Assembly (NCBI GenBank): GCA_017442805.1
Contig: JAFRZA010000008.1
Location: forward strand, 1 to 55,837
Direction of reading: 5' to 3'
DNA length: 55,837 nt
DNA from: Erysipelotrichaceae bacterium
Lineage (GTDB): Bacteria > Bacillota_I > Bacilli_A > Erysipelotrichales > Erysipelotrichaceae
The notes beneath the pieces are model-generated. The model saw nothing but the letters and a program-made list of their open reading frames with translations, was not told the DNA's origin and did not search any database. A program made the position numbers and the translations under genes. Each line of letters opens with the position of its first letter. Position 1 is the stretch's first letter. Shown piece after piece: positions 7,946 to 15,995 of this stretch.

Positions 7946-9034
7946 ATGAGTATGATAAAAGTCTGTTTTTTCGACATTGACGGCACCCTGCTGTCGCACA
8001 AGACCGGTCAGGTGCCGGCCAGCACGACCAGAGCCCTCAGACAGCTGAGAGAGAAAGGCATCAAGACCGTCATTTCCACCGGTCGTTCCCTGGAAGAGAT
8101 GCTGAAGCTCCCCATTCTGGAAGTTCCCTTCGACGCCTATCTGACCCTCAACGGCCAGCTGTGTCTGGATGAGAACTATCAGATGTTCGCCGGTACGCCG
8201 ATCGAAGAGGGTGATATGGAGATCCTGATTTCCATGTTTGAAGCCAAGCGTATTCCTCTGGTTCTGATCAGGGAGGACGGCCGGGCCATCAACTTCGTCA
8301 ACGACACCGTCATTCATACCCAGAACTCAACTCACGGAACCATACCGGAAGTTGACAGCTACAACGGTGAGAAGATCTATCAGGTCCTCGGCTTCATTCC
8401 CGAGAAGGAAAAGAACCTGCTTAAGCAGACCCTGGACGAGTGTGACATCACCAGCTGGAACGACACCGGCATCGACATCATCGCCAAGGGCGGCGGCAAG
8501 GACGTCGGCATGCAGCGCTACATGGACAAGGAAGGCTTCCGCAAGGCGGAAACGATGGCCTTCGGCGACGGCGAGAATGACATTCCGATGCTGCAGTTCG
8601 CCGGCATCGGCGTAGCCATGGGCAATGCCAAGGACATGGTCAAGGAAAAGGCCGACTACGTCACTACCGACATCGACGACAACGGCATTGAAAACGCCCT
8701 GCGCCACTTCGGTCTGATCGAAGGCAACACCGACCTGACGATCGACCGTCAGGAAGATGACAAAAATGTAACTTTGAACCTCTCCGGTCCGGTTAATACC
8801 TCAACAGCCGATATTCTCAGCAGAGCCTGCGAAGAGATCCAGGCGGATGGCCGGGAAGTGAATCTCAACTGCGACGATGTCCATTACATCTCCTCAACCG
8901 GACTGCGCATCATCCTGGCGCTTTCCAAGAAGATCGGCAGCGACAAGCTGCATGTCCTCAACGTCAGCGAAGACGTTGAGCAGATCTTCGAGATGACCGG
9001 CTTCGTCGACATCATGGACATTCAGAAAAAATAG
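7946..9034 (+). CDS. Cof-type HAD phosphatase fused to a C-terminal STAS domain
   Basis: 362 residues. Residues 1-~260 are a Cof/YidA-type HAD hydrolase: motif I DIDGTLL, motif II STGR, motif III Lys region, motif IV FGDGENDIPML. Residues ~264-362 are a STAS domain of the anti-sigma-factor antagonist type, with the pattern VTLNLSGPVN ... YISSTGLRI; Ser316 or Ser317 sits where SpoIIAA/RsbV-like proteins are phosphorylated. The fusion is continuous with no internal start or frameshift. HAD enzymes of this class usually act on sugar phosphates or nucleotides. How the STAS part would steer the phosphatase is unknown. Confidence 0.88.
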   Translation: MSMIKVCFFDIDGTLLSHKTGQVPASTTRALRQLREKGIKTVISTGRSLEEMLKLPILEVPFDAYLTLNGQLCLDENYQMFAGTPIEEGDMEILISMFEAKRIPLVLIREDGRAINFVNDTVIHTQNSTHGTIPEVDSYNGEKIYQVLGFIPEKEKNLLKQTLDECDITSWNDTGIDIIAKGGGKDVGMQRYMDKEGFRKAETMAFGDGENDIPMLQFAGIGVAMGNAKDMVKEKADYVTTDIDDNGIENALRHFGLIEGNTDLTIDRQEDDKNVTLNLSGPVNTSTADILSRACEEIQADGREVNLNCDDVHYISSTGLRIILALSKKIGSDKLHVLNVSEDVEQIFEMTGFVDIMDIQKK

Positions 9035-9056
9035 ACACTGAAGCCAAACAAAATCA

Positions 9057-9076
9057 GGAGCCGCCCGGCTCCTTTT
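9057..9076 (+). terminator. Terminator after the HAD-STAS gene
   Basis: GGAGCCG-CC-CGGCTCC followed by TTTTCTT. Confidence 0.8.
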
Positions 9077-9119
9077 CTTCGGCATTGAAAAAGCCGCCTT
9101 ACGGCAGCTTTACGGACAG

Positions 9120-9195
9120 TGGTGGAAAGTATGGGGTTCGAACCCATGACCCCTTGCATGTGACGCAAGTGCTCTCCCGACTGAGCTAACTCTCC
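9120..9195 (-). tRNA. tRNA-Val (anticodon CAC)
   Basis: A full 76-nt cloverleaf on the minus strand: acceptor GGAGAGT/ACTTTCC (one G-U), D-arm GCTC/GAGC, anticodon stem CTTGC/GCAAG with loop GTCACAT (CAC at 34-36, U33 present), T-arm ATGGG/CCCAT with TTCGAAC, encoded CCA. The anticodon reads GUG. Position 32/38 is G/T rather than the usual pyrimidine/A. Confidence 0.92.
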
Positions 9196-9315
9196 AACAC
9201 ATTTATTATAGCGCAATCCTATATCTGTTTCCCATTACTTTTATAATGTTTATGCTTAAGGTATCTTATATTGTTTTGATGGTGGTCCTGGGCAACAGAA
9301 CATGATTTATATTCG

Positions 9316-9822
9316 TCACCAGCTTATTTTCAGTTTTCTGTTCTCATTTACACAATCAAGTAAGTACAGATTAATAAGACTCTGATAGGGTATGCCTGTT
9401 TCTTCTGCTTCGTTCTTAAAATATGCAATCACCCTGTCATCCAGATTAATCGTTATCTGTTTTTTCAGTTTCTTTGCATATGGGTTCTTCTTTGCGTTAC
9501 TGAAATCATATTCATTTCTCATTTCATCCATTATTCTTTCCTCCTTATACCATTTTCTTTCCTTTGAGGTTGCCTTTCTGGCAGAGATTATTCTTATAAC
9601 TGCATCCTTGTCTCTGTAACAATGGCACACAACCAAAAGATTATGACGAAAACTGCATCCCATAATGATAAATCGTTCTTCATCAAATGAATGATCTGGG
9701 TCAGGAATTATCAACGCATAAATATCATAGAAAACAGACATTGCTTCTTCAAAAGTAACACCGTGCTTTCTTTTGTTTATTTCGCTTTTTTCACTGTCCC
9801 ATTCAAAACAGATTTCGTTCAT
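9316..9822 (-). CDS. BrnT toxin and BrnA antitoxin in one continuous ORF
   Basis: 168 residues. Residues 1-~94 are a BrnT-type ribonuclease toxin (FEWDSEKSEINKRKHGVTFEEA, then RIISARKATSKE). Residues 98-168 are a BrnA-type antitoxin with a ribbon-helix-helix (KKQITINLDDRVIAYFKNEA). Normally these are two overlapping genes, as at 30906-31419 in this window. Here no stop separates them. A perfect AGGAGG (minus strand, 9545-9540) lies 8 nt before the in-frame ATG at 9531, so free antitoxin can be made as well as the fusion. The toxin start has no ribosome-binding site. Confidence 0.85.
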   Translation of the reverse strand: MNEICFEWDSEKSEINKRKHGVTFEEAMSVFYDIYALIIPDPDHSFDEERFIIMGCSFRHNLLVVCHCYRDKDAVIRIISARKATSKERKWYKEERIMDEMRNEYDFSNAKKNPYAKKLKKQITINLDDRVIAYFKNEAEETGIPYQSLINLYLLDCVNENRKLKISW

Positions 9823-9828
9823 AATTAT

Positions 9829-9856
9829 ATTATAATTATATTTTAACTATTGTCAA
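9829..9856 (-). promoter_or_regulatory. Promoter of the fused brnTA ORF, overlapping a palindromic AT operator
   Basis: Minus strand TTGACA (9856-9851), 16-bp spacer, TATAAT (9834-9829). Transcription would start at about 9822, the first base of the ATG, so the mRNA may be leaderless. Two copies of the self-palindromic ATAATTAT, 3 bp apart, lie over the -10 and are a plausible ribbon-helix-helix operator. Confidence 0.65.
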
Positions 9857-9889
9857 CCAGTACTCTCTGCTTAAAGATTCTGCCAAATT

Positions 9890-9917
9890 GAAAAAGCGCC
9901 ATGTTTCCGCATGGCGC
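9890..9917 (-). terminator. Terminator of the ald-liv operon
   Basis: Minus strand GCGCCATG, 6-nt loop, CATGGCGC, then TTTTTC, 24 bp past the livF stop. Confidence 0.85.
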
Positions 9918-9940
9918 CTTGGATGAATGCATGTTTTTTC

Positions 9941-10654
9941 TCAGTCTCCGGTACCCAGATAGAGTTCCTTGACCTTTTCGTTCTGCAGCAGCTGTTCGCC
10001 GGTGCCTTCCAGCTGAATGGTTCCGGTTTCCAGCACGTAGCCGTAGTCGGCTACCTTCAGGGCGAAGTTGGCGTTCTGCTCAATCAGTAGGATCGGCAGT
10101 CCGTCTTCCTTGTTGACCCGTTCGATGATGGCGAAGATGTCCTTGACCAGCATCGGAGCCAGACCCAGTGACGGTTCATCCATCATCAGCATCTTCGGCC
10201 GGGCCATCAGAGCTCTTGATACCGCCAGCATCTGCTGCTCACCGCCCGACAGGGTACCGGCCAGCTGTGAGCTTCTTTCCTTAAGAACGGGGAAGAGTTC
10301 GTACATGTAGTCGATGTCTTCCTTAATGGCCTTGTTGTCGCTGCGCAGGAAGGCGCCCAGCTTCAGGTTTTCCAGAACGGTCATGTCCGGGAAGACGTGG
10401 CGGCCTTCAGGGATCAGGGTGATGCCCTTCTGGACGGTTTCTCTGGCGGTGATGTCCGTGATGTCCGCACCGTTATAGATGATGGTGCCGCTGTCGTGTT
10501 TGATCAGCTTGGCAATGGCCCGCAGAGTCGTGCTCTTGCCGGCGCCGTTAGCGCCGATCAGGGTGACGATCTGCTTGTCGGGCACGTTGATGCTGATGGA
10601 CTTGAGGGCCTTGATGCCGCCATAGCTGACGCTCAGATTCTTTACTTCCAGCAT
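9941..10654 (-). CDS. livF: Branched-chain-type amino acid ABC transporter ATPase LivF
   Basis: 237 residues from the ATG at 10654, where the protein begins like all LivF (MLEVKNLSVSYGGIKAL); the longer open frame upstream overlaps livG. Walker A is GANGAGKST, signature LSGGEQQMLAVSRAL, Walker B MLMMDEP. It is one of the two ATPases that power uptake through LivH/LivM. One base separates it from livG. The substrate need not be leucine: the operon carries alanine dehydrogenase and an SHMT-like enzyme. Confidence 0.93.
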   Translation of the reverse strand: MLEVKNLSVSYGGIKALKSISINVPDKQIVTLIGANGAGKSTTLRAIAKLIKHDSGTIIYNGADITDITARETVQKGITLIPEGRHVFPDMTVLENLKLGAFLRSDNKAIKEDIDYMYELFPVLKERSSQLAGTLSGGEQQMLAVSRALMARPKMLMMDEPSLGLAPMLVKDIFAIIERVNKEDGLPILLIEQNANFALKVADYGYVLETGTIQLEGTGEQLLQNEKVKELYLGTGD

Positions 10655-10655
10655 G

Positions 10656-11420
10656 TTATCCCTCCTCTCCCAGATATGCCTGGATGACCAGCGGGTTGTT
10701 GCTGATCTCTTCCGGAGTACCCATGGCGATCGTCTTGCCGTACTGGGTAACATAGATGCGGTCCGAGATCTTCATGACCAGCTTCATGTGGTGCTCGATC
10801 AAAAAGACGGTGATGTGGAACTTGTCCTTGATCTCGAAGATGAAGTCAGCAAGTTCGTCGCTTTCCTTCGGGTTCATGCCGGCCGCCGGCTCGTCCAGAA
10901 GCAGCAGCTTCGGTTCGCTGATCAGCGCCCGGGCAATCTCCAGCCGTCTCTGCATGCCATACGGCAGGCTGGTGGCTTTCCAGTCAGCGTACTGGGCCAG
11001 ACCGACTTCCTGAAGGATCTGCATGGCCTTTTCCCTGCTGACGCCTTCCTCTTTCAGCGCGTTGGGCAGATGCAGCACGTTGGCGAACAGGCCGCTGCGG
11101 CGGTTGAAGTGGGTAGCGCACATGACGTTGTCCAGAACGCTCATCGTCTTGAACAGTCGGATGTTCTGGAAGGTCCGGGAGATGCCGATGGAGGCTACCT
11201 GGTCCGGCCGCTTGCCGTTGAGCTTTTCGCCGTAGAAGTAGACTTCGCCTTCGGTAGGCTGGTAGATTCCGGTGATGACGTTGAAGCAGGTCGTCTTTCC
11301 TGCGCCGTTGGGGCCGATCAGGGAAACGATCTCGCCTTCTTCAATGACGATGTTCAGATCATCGACGGCGGTCAGGCCGCCGAAGCGCATGGTTACATGC
11401 CTGGTTTCCAGTACGTTCAT
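10656..11420 (-). CDS. livG: Branched-chain-type amino acid ABC transporter ATPase LivG
   Basis: 254 residues, standard for LivG. Walker A GPNGAGKTT, the LivG-type signature LPYGMQRRLEIARAL, Walker B LLLLDEPAAGMNP, and the C-terminal Q-YLGEEG extension seen in the family. The first four bases overlap the end of livM (ATGA), which implies translational coupling. Confidence 0.95.
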   Translation of the reverse strand: MNVLETRHVTMRFGGLTAVDDLNIVIEEGEIVSLIGPNGAGKTTCFNVITGIYQPTEGEVYFYGEKLNGKRPDQVASIGISRTFQNIRLFKTMSVLDNVMCATHFNRRSGLFANVLHLPNALKEEGVSREKAMQILQEVGLAQYADWKATSLPYGMQRRLEIARALISEPKLLLLDEPAAGMNPKESDELADFIFEIKDKFHITVFLIEHHMKLVMKISDRIYVTQYGKTIAMGTPEEISNNPLVIQAYLGEEG

Positions 11421-12526
11421 GCCTGTTCCTCTTTTCTCTTAAACAGCCGTGTTACCGAAGTTACCAGCTTCTTCAGCTTTTCAATGATGCGGTCCCAGGA
11501 GAACTCGTTGGAACCCATGATGCCGTGCTCCCAGAACAGAACGATCAGCATCAGGGAGATGGAGAAGAGAACCATTCTCATGCCGCCGATGCCCGGATAC
11601 TTCCAGAAGCCGAAGTCGATCGGCTCATCCATGAAGCGGAAGACTTCCAGCGCGATGGTGATGACGAAGGAGCCGAGTACGGAACCGGTCATCGAGCCGT
11701 TGCCGCCCAGGATCATCATCAGCAGGAACTGGTTGACGTAGGAGTAGACGAACTGATTGGCGTCGATGGTGCCGACCAGTGAGGCTAAGAGACCTCCGGC
11801 AATGCCAGCGATGAAGCCGGAAATGATGAAGGAAGTCATCTTGGTCTTAAACAGCGGGATACCGATGGCCTCAGCGGCGACCGGGTCATCCCTGACCGCC
11901 TTCAGTGCCCGCCCGTAAGTGGATCTCATTAACAGTCTCAGTAAGACGTAGACCACCGCCAGCGACATGAAGGCTACCCAGACAGTAACGTGGTTTTTGA
12001 TCTTGGTGATGCCGATCGGGCCGTTGGTGATGCTCTGAGCGTTGAGCATGATGACTCTGGCGATCTCGGAGAAGGCCATGGTCGCAATCGACAGGTAGTC
12101 GCCCGATAATCTCAGTACCGGGAAGCCGATGATGAAGGCCGCGATGGCGGCAAACACACCGCCCAACAACAATGCTACCGGGAAACTGGTATTGATCTCC
12201 CTGAGCCAGGGAGCGATCGGAGACAGGTAATAGACGGCGTCCTTGATCTCCGGAGTCATCGTCAATATGGCGGTGGTATAGGCGCCGATGCACATGAAGC
12301 CTGGGGAGCCCATGGTGAAGATGCCGGTACAGCCGTTGACCAGGTTCATGCTCATGGTGACCATCGAGTAGATGCAGCAGATGTTGAATACACGGACCCA
12401 GTAGCTGCCGAACCACGGCTTCAGATTGCCGACCACAAACATCATGACGGCCAGCAGAATGATCGTCAGTACGGTGTTGCGGTTTTTCAGGATCTTATCA
12501 GCAAAAGCGCTTCTTTTCTTTTCCAT
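11417..12526 (-). CDS. livM: Branched-chain-type amino acid ABC transporter permease LivM
   Basis: 369 residues with about ten hydrophobic segments. Family markers include NLVNGCTGIFTMGSPGFMCIGAYTTA and the loop with RALKAVRDDPVAAEAIGI, the conserved ATPase-contacting motif. It forms the membrane channel with LivH. The C-terminal ~40 residues are basic and cytoplasmic. It lies 11 bp downstream of livH. Confidence 0.93.
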   Translation of the reverse strand: MEKKRSAFADKILKNRNTVLTIILLAVMMFVVGNLKPWFGSYWVRVFNICCIYSMVTMSMNLVNGCTGIFTMGSPGFMCIGAYTTAILTMTPEIKDAVYYLSPIAPWLREINTSFPVALLLGGVFAAIAAFIIGFPVLRLSGDYLSIATMAFSEIARVIMLNAQSITNGPIGITKIKNHVTVWVAFMSLAVVYVLLRLLMRSTYGRALKAVRDDPVAAEAIGIPLFKTKMTSFIISGFIAGIAGGLLASLVGTIDANQFVYSYVNQFLLMMILGGNGSMTGSVLGSFVITIALEVFRFMDEPIDFGFWKYPGIGGMRMVLFSISLMLIVLFWEHGIMGSNEFSWDRIIEKLKKLVTSVTRLFKRKEEQA

Positions 12527-12537
12527 GCCGGTACCTC

Positions 12538-13437
12538 CTAAGCCTTGTCGGCGACCTTCTCGCCGATGATGCCGGTAGGCTTGATCAGTAAGACGATCAA
12601 TAACAGGCAGAAACTGAAGACGTCACGGTAGCTTGAGAGCGCCGGGAAGAAGGCCACGACCATGACCTCGATCATGCCGATCAGCATGCCGCCGATGACG
12701 GCGCCGTCAATGTTGCCGATGCCGCCGATGACCGCGGCGATGAAGGATTTCATGCCCGGCATCGATCCGACGGTCGGTATGACGGAAGTATAGCGCTGGC
12801 CCCACAGGATGGCGCCGACGGCTGCCAGACCGGAGCCGATGGCAAACGAGAAGGCAATGGTCTTGTCGACGTCAATGCCCATCAGCCGGGCGGCTTCCAT
12901 GTCACGGCTGACCGCGCGCATGGCCAGACCGGGTTTGGTGTGGTTGAGGAACCAGGTCAGTCCCACTAACAGGACCAAGACGACCAGCGGAACGATGATG
13001 GCCGTTCTCTGCAGTCTGACCGGTCCGATCTCAAAGACGTCCGTCAGCAGGTCCACGGTGGGGAACTGCTTCGGTCTTCCGGAGAAGATGACGATGACGA
13101 CGTTATCGATCAGGTAGCTGACGCCCAGAGCGGCGATCTTGATGGTGCTGGTCGGGGCGCCGCGGTTGCGCAGACGGTGATAGGCCAGTTTCTCGGTCAA
13201 TACGCCCATGATGGCGGTCAGGGCAATCACGATGATGAAGCCCAGCCACCAGGGCAGCGCCAGCATGGTCACGAAGACGATGGCGAAGTACATGCTGAGC
13301 ATGAAGATGCTGTTGTGGGCAAAGTTGATCAGTCTGATGATGCCGTAGGTAATGGTGTAGCCGATGGATACCAGCGCGTAAACGCAGCCCAGTACCAGGC
13401 CATTACAGATCTGCTGGATAAGTACATCAAACGGCAT
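12538..13437 (-). CDS. livH: Branched-chain-type amino acid ABC transporter permease LivH
   Basis: 299 residues, highly hydrophobic. Typical LivH features are LVLGCVYALVSIGYTITYGI, the RLINFAHNSIFML stretch, the RAVSRDMEAARLMGID loop that docks on the ATPases, and the C-terminal KPTGIIGEK. The start codon lies inside the end of the upstream SHMT-like gene (11-bp overlap) behind an AGGGGGG ribosome-binding site, tying the two genes together. Confidence 0.93.
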   Translation of the reverse strand: MPFDVLIQQICNGLVLGCVYALVSIGYTITYGIIRLINFAHNSIFMLSMYFAIVFVTMLALPWWLGFIIVIALTAIMGVLTEKLAYHRLRNRGAPTSTIKIAALGVSYLIDNVVIVIFSGRPKQFPTVDLLTDVFEIGPVRLQRTAIIVPLVVLVLLVGLTWFLNHTKPGLAMRAVSRDMEAARLMGIDVDKTIAFSFAIGSGLAAVGAILWGQRYTSVIPTVGSMPGMKSFIAAVIGGIGNIDGAVIGGMLIGMIEVMVVAFFPALSSYRDVFSFCLLLIVLLIKPTGIIGEKVADKA

Positions 13438-14713
13438 GCGGTTCCCCCCTTTCCTTACTCAGTTTATCGAAGCGGCCATATAACGGGAAACGGTCGCAGA
13501 GGGTTCTGACCCTTTTGGCGCAGCTGTCCAGAACTTCCTTATCATGGGGAGCTTTGGCAACTGTCGCGATGATGTCGGCAATCTCCACCATCTCCTGTCT
13601 TCCCATGCCCCGCTGGGAAGCGACGGTGCAGCCGATGCGCACGCCGTTTCTTACCGGCGAAGTGTCATAGGGAATGTCGACGGCGTTGACTGACAGGTTG
13701 ATCGTCTCCAGGATCTTGGCGAATTCTTTTCCGTTGACGCCCTTGCCGCGCATGTCGACGACCATCAGATGGCATCTGGTGCCGCCTGATACGATGATGA
13801 AGCCGCGTTTCTGAAGTTCCCTGGCCAGGCAGTCGGCGTTGTCGGCGGTAGCCTTCATGACCTGTCTAAACTCGTCGGTCATGGCGTAGCCGAAGGCGTG
13901 AGCCATCGCTGCCATGGTCTGCAGGTGCAGGGAGGCGACGATTTTGGGGTAAGCGCCGTCGTCGATCATGTCGGCGTATTTCTCTTTGCAGAGAATGAAA
14001 CCGCTGCGCGGTCCGCAGATGGTCTTGGTCGTCGAGCCGGTGACGAAGTCCGCCCAGGGTACCGGTGAAGGTATCAGGCCGGCAGCGACCAGGCCGGTAT
14101 AGTGAGCCATGTCGACCAGGAAATAGGCGTTGGCCTTCCGGGCGATATGACTGATTCTTTCAAAGTCAATGAACTGGGAATAAGTGCTTCCCCCGGCAAT
14201 GATCAGCCTGGGCTGAAATTCCATTGCCTTTTTCTCCAGGTCATCGTAATCGATGAGCTGGCTTTCGGGATCAACGCCGTAATGCTCAAAATGATATACC
14301 TGTGAGGTATAGTTGCGGCTTGATCCATGGGTGGCGTGGCCGCCCTGAGAGGGGCTCATGGCCAGCACCTTATCGCCCACCTTCAGGCAGGCGGCGTAAA
14401 CGGCATAGTTGGCGGTCGAACCGGAATAGACCTGCACGTTAGCGTGCTCAGCGCCAAAAAGCTGACAGGCCCTCTTAGCCGTCAGGGCGATCAGAGCGTC
14501 AGCGTACTGGGAACCCAATAAGTGCATGTCCCCGGGCTTGCCGACCGCGGTCTTGTTGTTGAAGGCACAGCCGTTGATCTCCAGCAGCTGCGGGGACTGA
14601 ATGCTTTCAGAGGCAATCAGCTCCAGCGTGTTCTGCTGTCTCTGTTCTTCGAGTTTTATCAGTTCATACAGTTCAGGATCGAATTTCCTGGTTTCCTCAA
14701 GATGATACTGCAT
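13427..14713 (-). CDS. Divergent serine hydroxymethyltransferase-like PLP enzyme
   Basis: 428 residues from the ATG at 14713 (AGAGG upstream). The fold is clearly SHMT: ELIASES, SGSTANYAVY, VDMAH, SPVPWADFVTGSTTKT with the PLP lysine, and GVRIGC with the carboxylate-binding Arg. However, several catalytic positions differ from GlyA. The NKYAEGYPG segment reads NKTAVGKPG, losing the Tyr and the Glu used in hydroxymethyl transfer; the YYGG segment is replaced; and the His before the PLP Lys is Thr. It lies within a transport operon between livJ and livH. A different retro-aldol or racemase-like reaction on an imported amino acid is more likely than housekeeping GlyA. Confidence 0.85.
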   Translation of the reverse strand: MQYHLEETRKFDPELYELIKLEEQRQQNTLELIASESIQSPQLLEINGCAFNNKTAVGKPGDMHLLGSQYADALIALTAKRACQLFGAEHANVQVYSGSTANYAVYAACLKVGDKVLAMSPSQGGHATHGSSRNYTSQVYHFEHYGVDPESQLIDYDDLEKKAMEFQPRLIIAGGSTYSQFIDFERISHIARKANAYFLVDMAHYTGLVAAGLIPSPVPWADFVTGSTTKTICGPRSGFILCKEKYADMIDDGAYPKIVASLHLQTMAAMAHAFGYAMTDEFRQVMKATADNADCLARELQKRGFIIVSGGTRCHLMVVDMRGKGVNGKEFAKILETINLSVNAVDIPYDTSPVRNGVRIGCTVASQRGMGRQEMVEIADIIATVAKAPHDKEVLDSCAKRVRTLCDRFPLYGRFDKLSKERGEPHAV

Positions 14714-14737
14714 AATAAACCTCTGCTTTCCAATGAG

Positions 14738-14765
14738 CCGCAATGCCCTTTTCAGGGCATTGCGG
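14738..14765 (-). promoter_or_regulatory. Intercistronic stem-loop between livJ and the SHMT-like gene
   Basis: CCGCAATGCCC and GGGCATTGCGG form an 11-bp perfect stem with a 6-nt loop and no T run. It is not a good terminator. It probably stabilises or processes the livJ mRNA so the binding protein is made in excess of the membrane subunits. Confidence 0.6.
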
Positions 14766-14785
14766 AAAAGATAACTGCTATCTGA

Positions 14786-15952
14786 TTAGTTACCGTTCTT
14801 GACGGTGGTTACATAGTGGAACTTCAGGTTCTCATCAACGGTCTTGATGACGGCCTGGTTCTCAACGTTGTGGTTCTCGTTGAAGCTCAGGTAGCCGGAA
14901 GCACCCTCAAAGTTCTTGATGGCTTCCATGGCAGCGACGATCTTGTCGCCTTCGAAGGACTGAGCCTGCTTGATGCCTTCGATCAGCAGGTTGTAGGCGT
15001 CGAAGCTCATGGCCGTATGAGCGGCGATGACATCGTCATATCTCTTGGCGTATTCGTCGAACAGCTTCTGAGTGGTCGGAGTCTGAGCCGTGCCGGAATC
15101 GAAGAAGGAGCTGAAGTAGATCCTGTCAATCAGTGACTTGCCGCCGATTTCGATGAAGGCAGCGACTTCACAGGAGTCAATGCCCATCCACTTGGCATCC
15201 AGACCGGCAGTTTCAGCCTGAGCCATCATCATGGCCAGGTTGGCAGCGGTGTTGGGAGCGAAGATGGCATCGAACTGAGCCTGCTTCAGAACGCCGATCT
15301 GAGCGTTGTAGTCCTGGTCAGCGACGTTGTAGCCGACTTCGGTTACGATGCAGTCCGGATCACCGGTCAGCTTCTTGAAGATCTCGACAAATCTGTTGGC
15401 GCAGTCAACGGCAGCCTCGGTATCGATTTCCTTGACAAGAGCGATCTTGCGCCAGCCCTGCTCATAAACGAACTGAGCCATGACGGTAGCATGGAAGTTG
15501 TTGGTGAAGCAGGCGGTGAAGTAGTACTTGTAGCCCTGGGTTACCAGCGGGTTGGTGGCGGTGCCGCAGATGGCCGGAACGCCGGCGTCTTCAACGATCT
15601 GGCTCATGGCCATGTTGGTGCCGGAGTTGGACGGTCCGAGAATGGCGACGACCTTGTCCTGTTCAATGACGCGGGAAGCGCAGGTCGCGGCTTCGGGCTT
15701 GTCGCTCTTGCAGTCGACAACGACCAGTTCGACGGTGTATTCGACGCCGTTGATGGTTACCTTGTCATTGAGTTCATGAGCGAGGTCAATGCCTCTCTTG
15801 CACAGTGAACCGGAGTTGGATGACTTGCCGGTCAGGTTCTCAACATATCCGATCTTCAGGATGTGTTCACCGGTGTCGTCCGGTTTCTTGCCACAGCCGG
15901 CAAAACTGCACAGCATCAGCAAAGAGAGAACAATGCATAAAAACTTTTTCAT
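14786..15952 (-). CDS. livJ: Branched-chain-type amino acid ABC transporter substrate-binding lipoprotein
   Basis: 388 residues. Lipoprotein signal with lipobox SFAGC (Cys20). The mature protein is a type I periplasmic-binding fold: ILKIGYVENLTGKSS at the N-lobe, VVAILGPSNSGTNMAMSQIVEDAGVPAICGTATNP, and AMSFDAYNLLIEGIKQA near the C-terminus. It delivers the amino acid to LivHM at the outer membrane face. Its own stem-loop follows the stop. Family level is firm, ligand unknown. Confidence 0.93.
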   Translation of the reverse strand: MKKFLCIVLSLLMLCSFAGCGKKPDDTGEHILKIGYVENLTGKSSNSGSLCKRGIDLAHELNDKVTINGVEYTVELVVVDCKSDKPEAATCASRVIEQDKVVAILGPSNSGTNMAMSQIVEDAGVPAICGTATNPLVTQGYKYYFTACFTNNFHATVMAQFVYEQGWRKIALVKEIDTEAAVDCANRFVEIFKKLTGDPDCIVTEVGYNVADQDYNAQIGVLKQAQFDAIFAPNTAANLAMMMAQAETAGLDAKWMGIDSCEVAAFIEIGGKSLIDRIYFSSFFDSGTAQTPTTQKLFDEYAKRYDDVIAAHTAMSFDAYNLLIEGIKQAQSFEGDKIVAAMEAIKNFEGASGYLSFNENHNVENQAVIKTVDENLKFHYVTTVKNGN

Positions 15953-15995
15953 ATTTTCCTCCTATATTTTCCTTTGACCTTTTCGGTCTTGTTTC

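Noticed and set aside
9196..9315. Second tRNA or ncRNA between tRNA-Val and the brnTA ORF
   Set aside because: No cloverleaf or stable structure seen.
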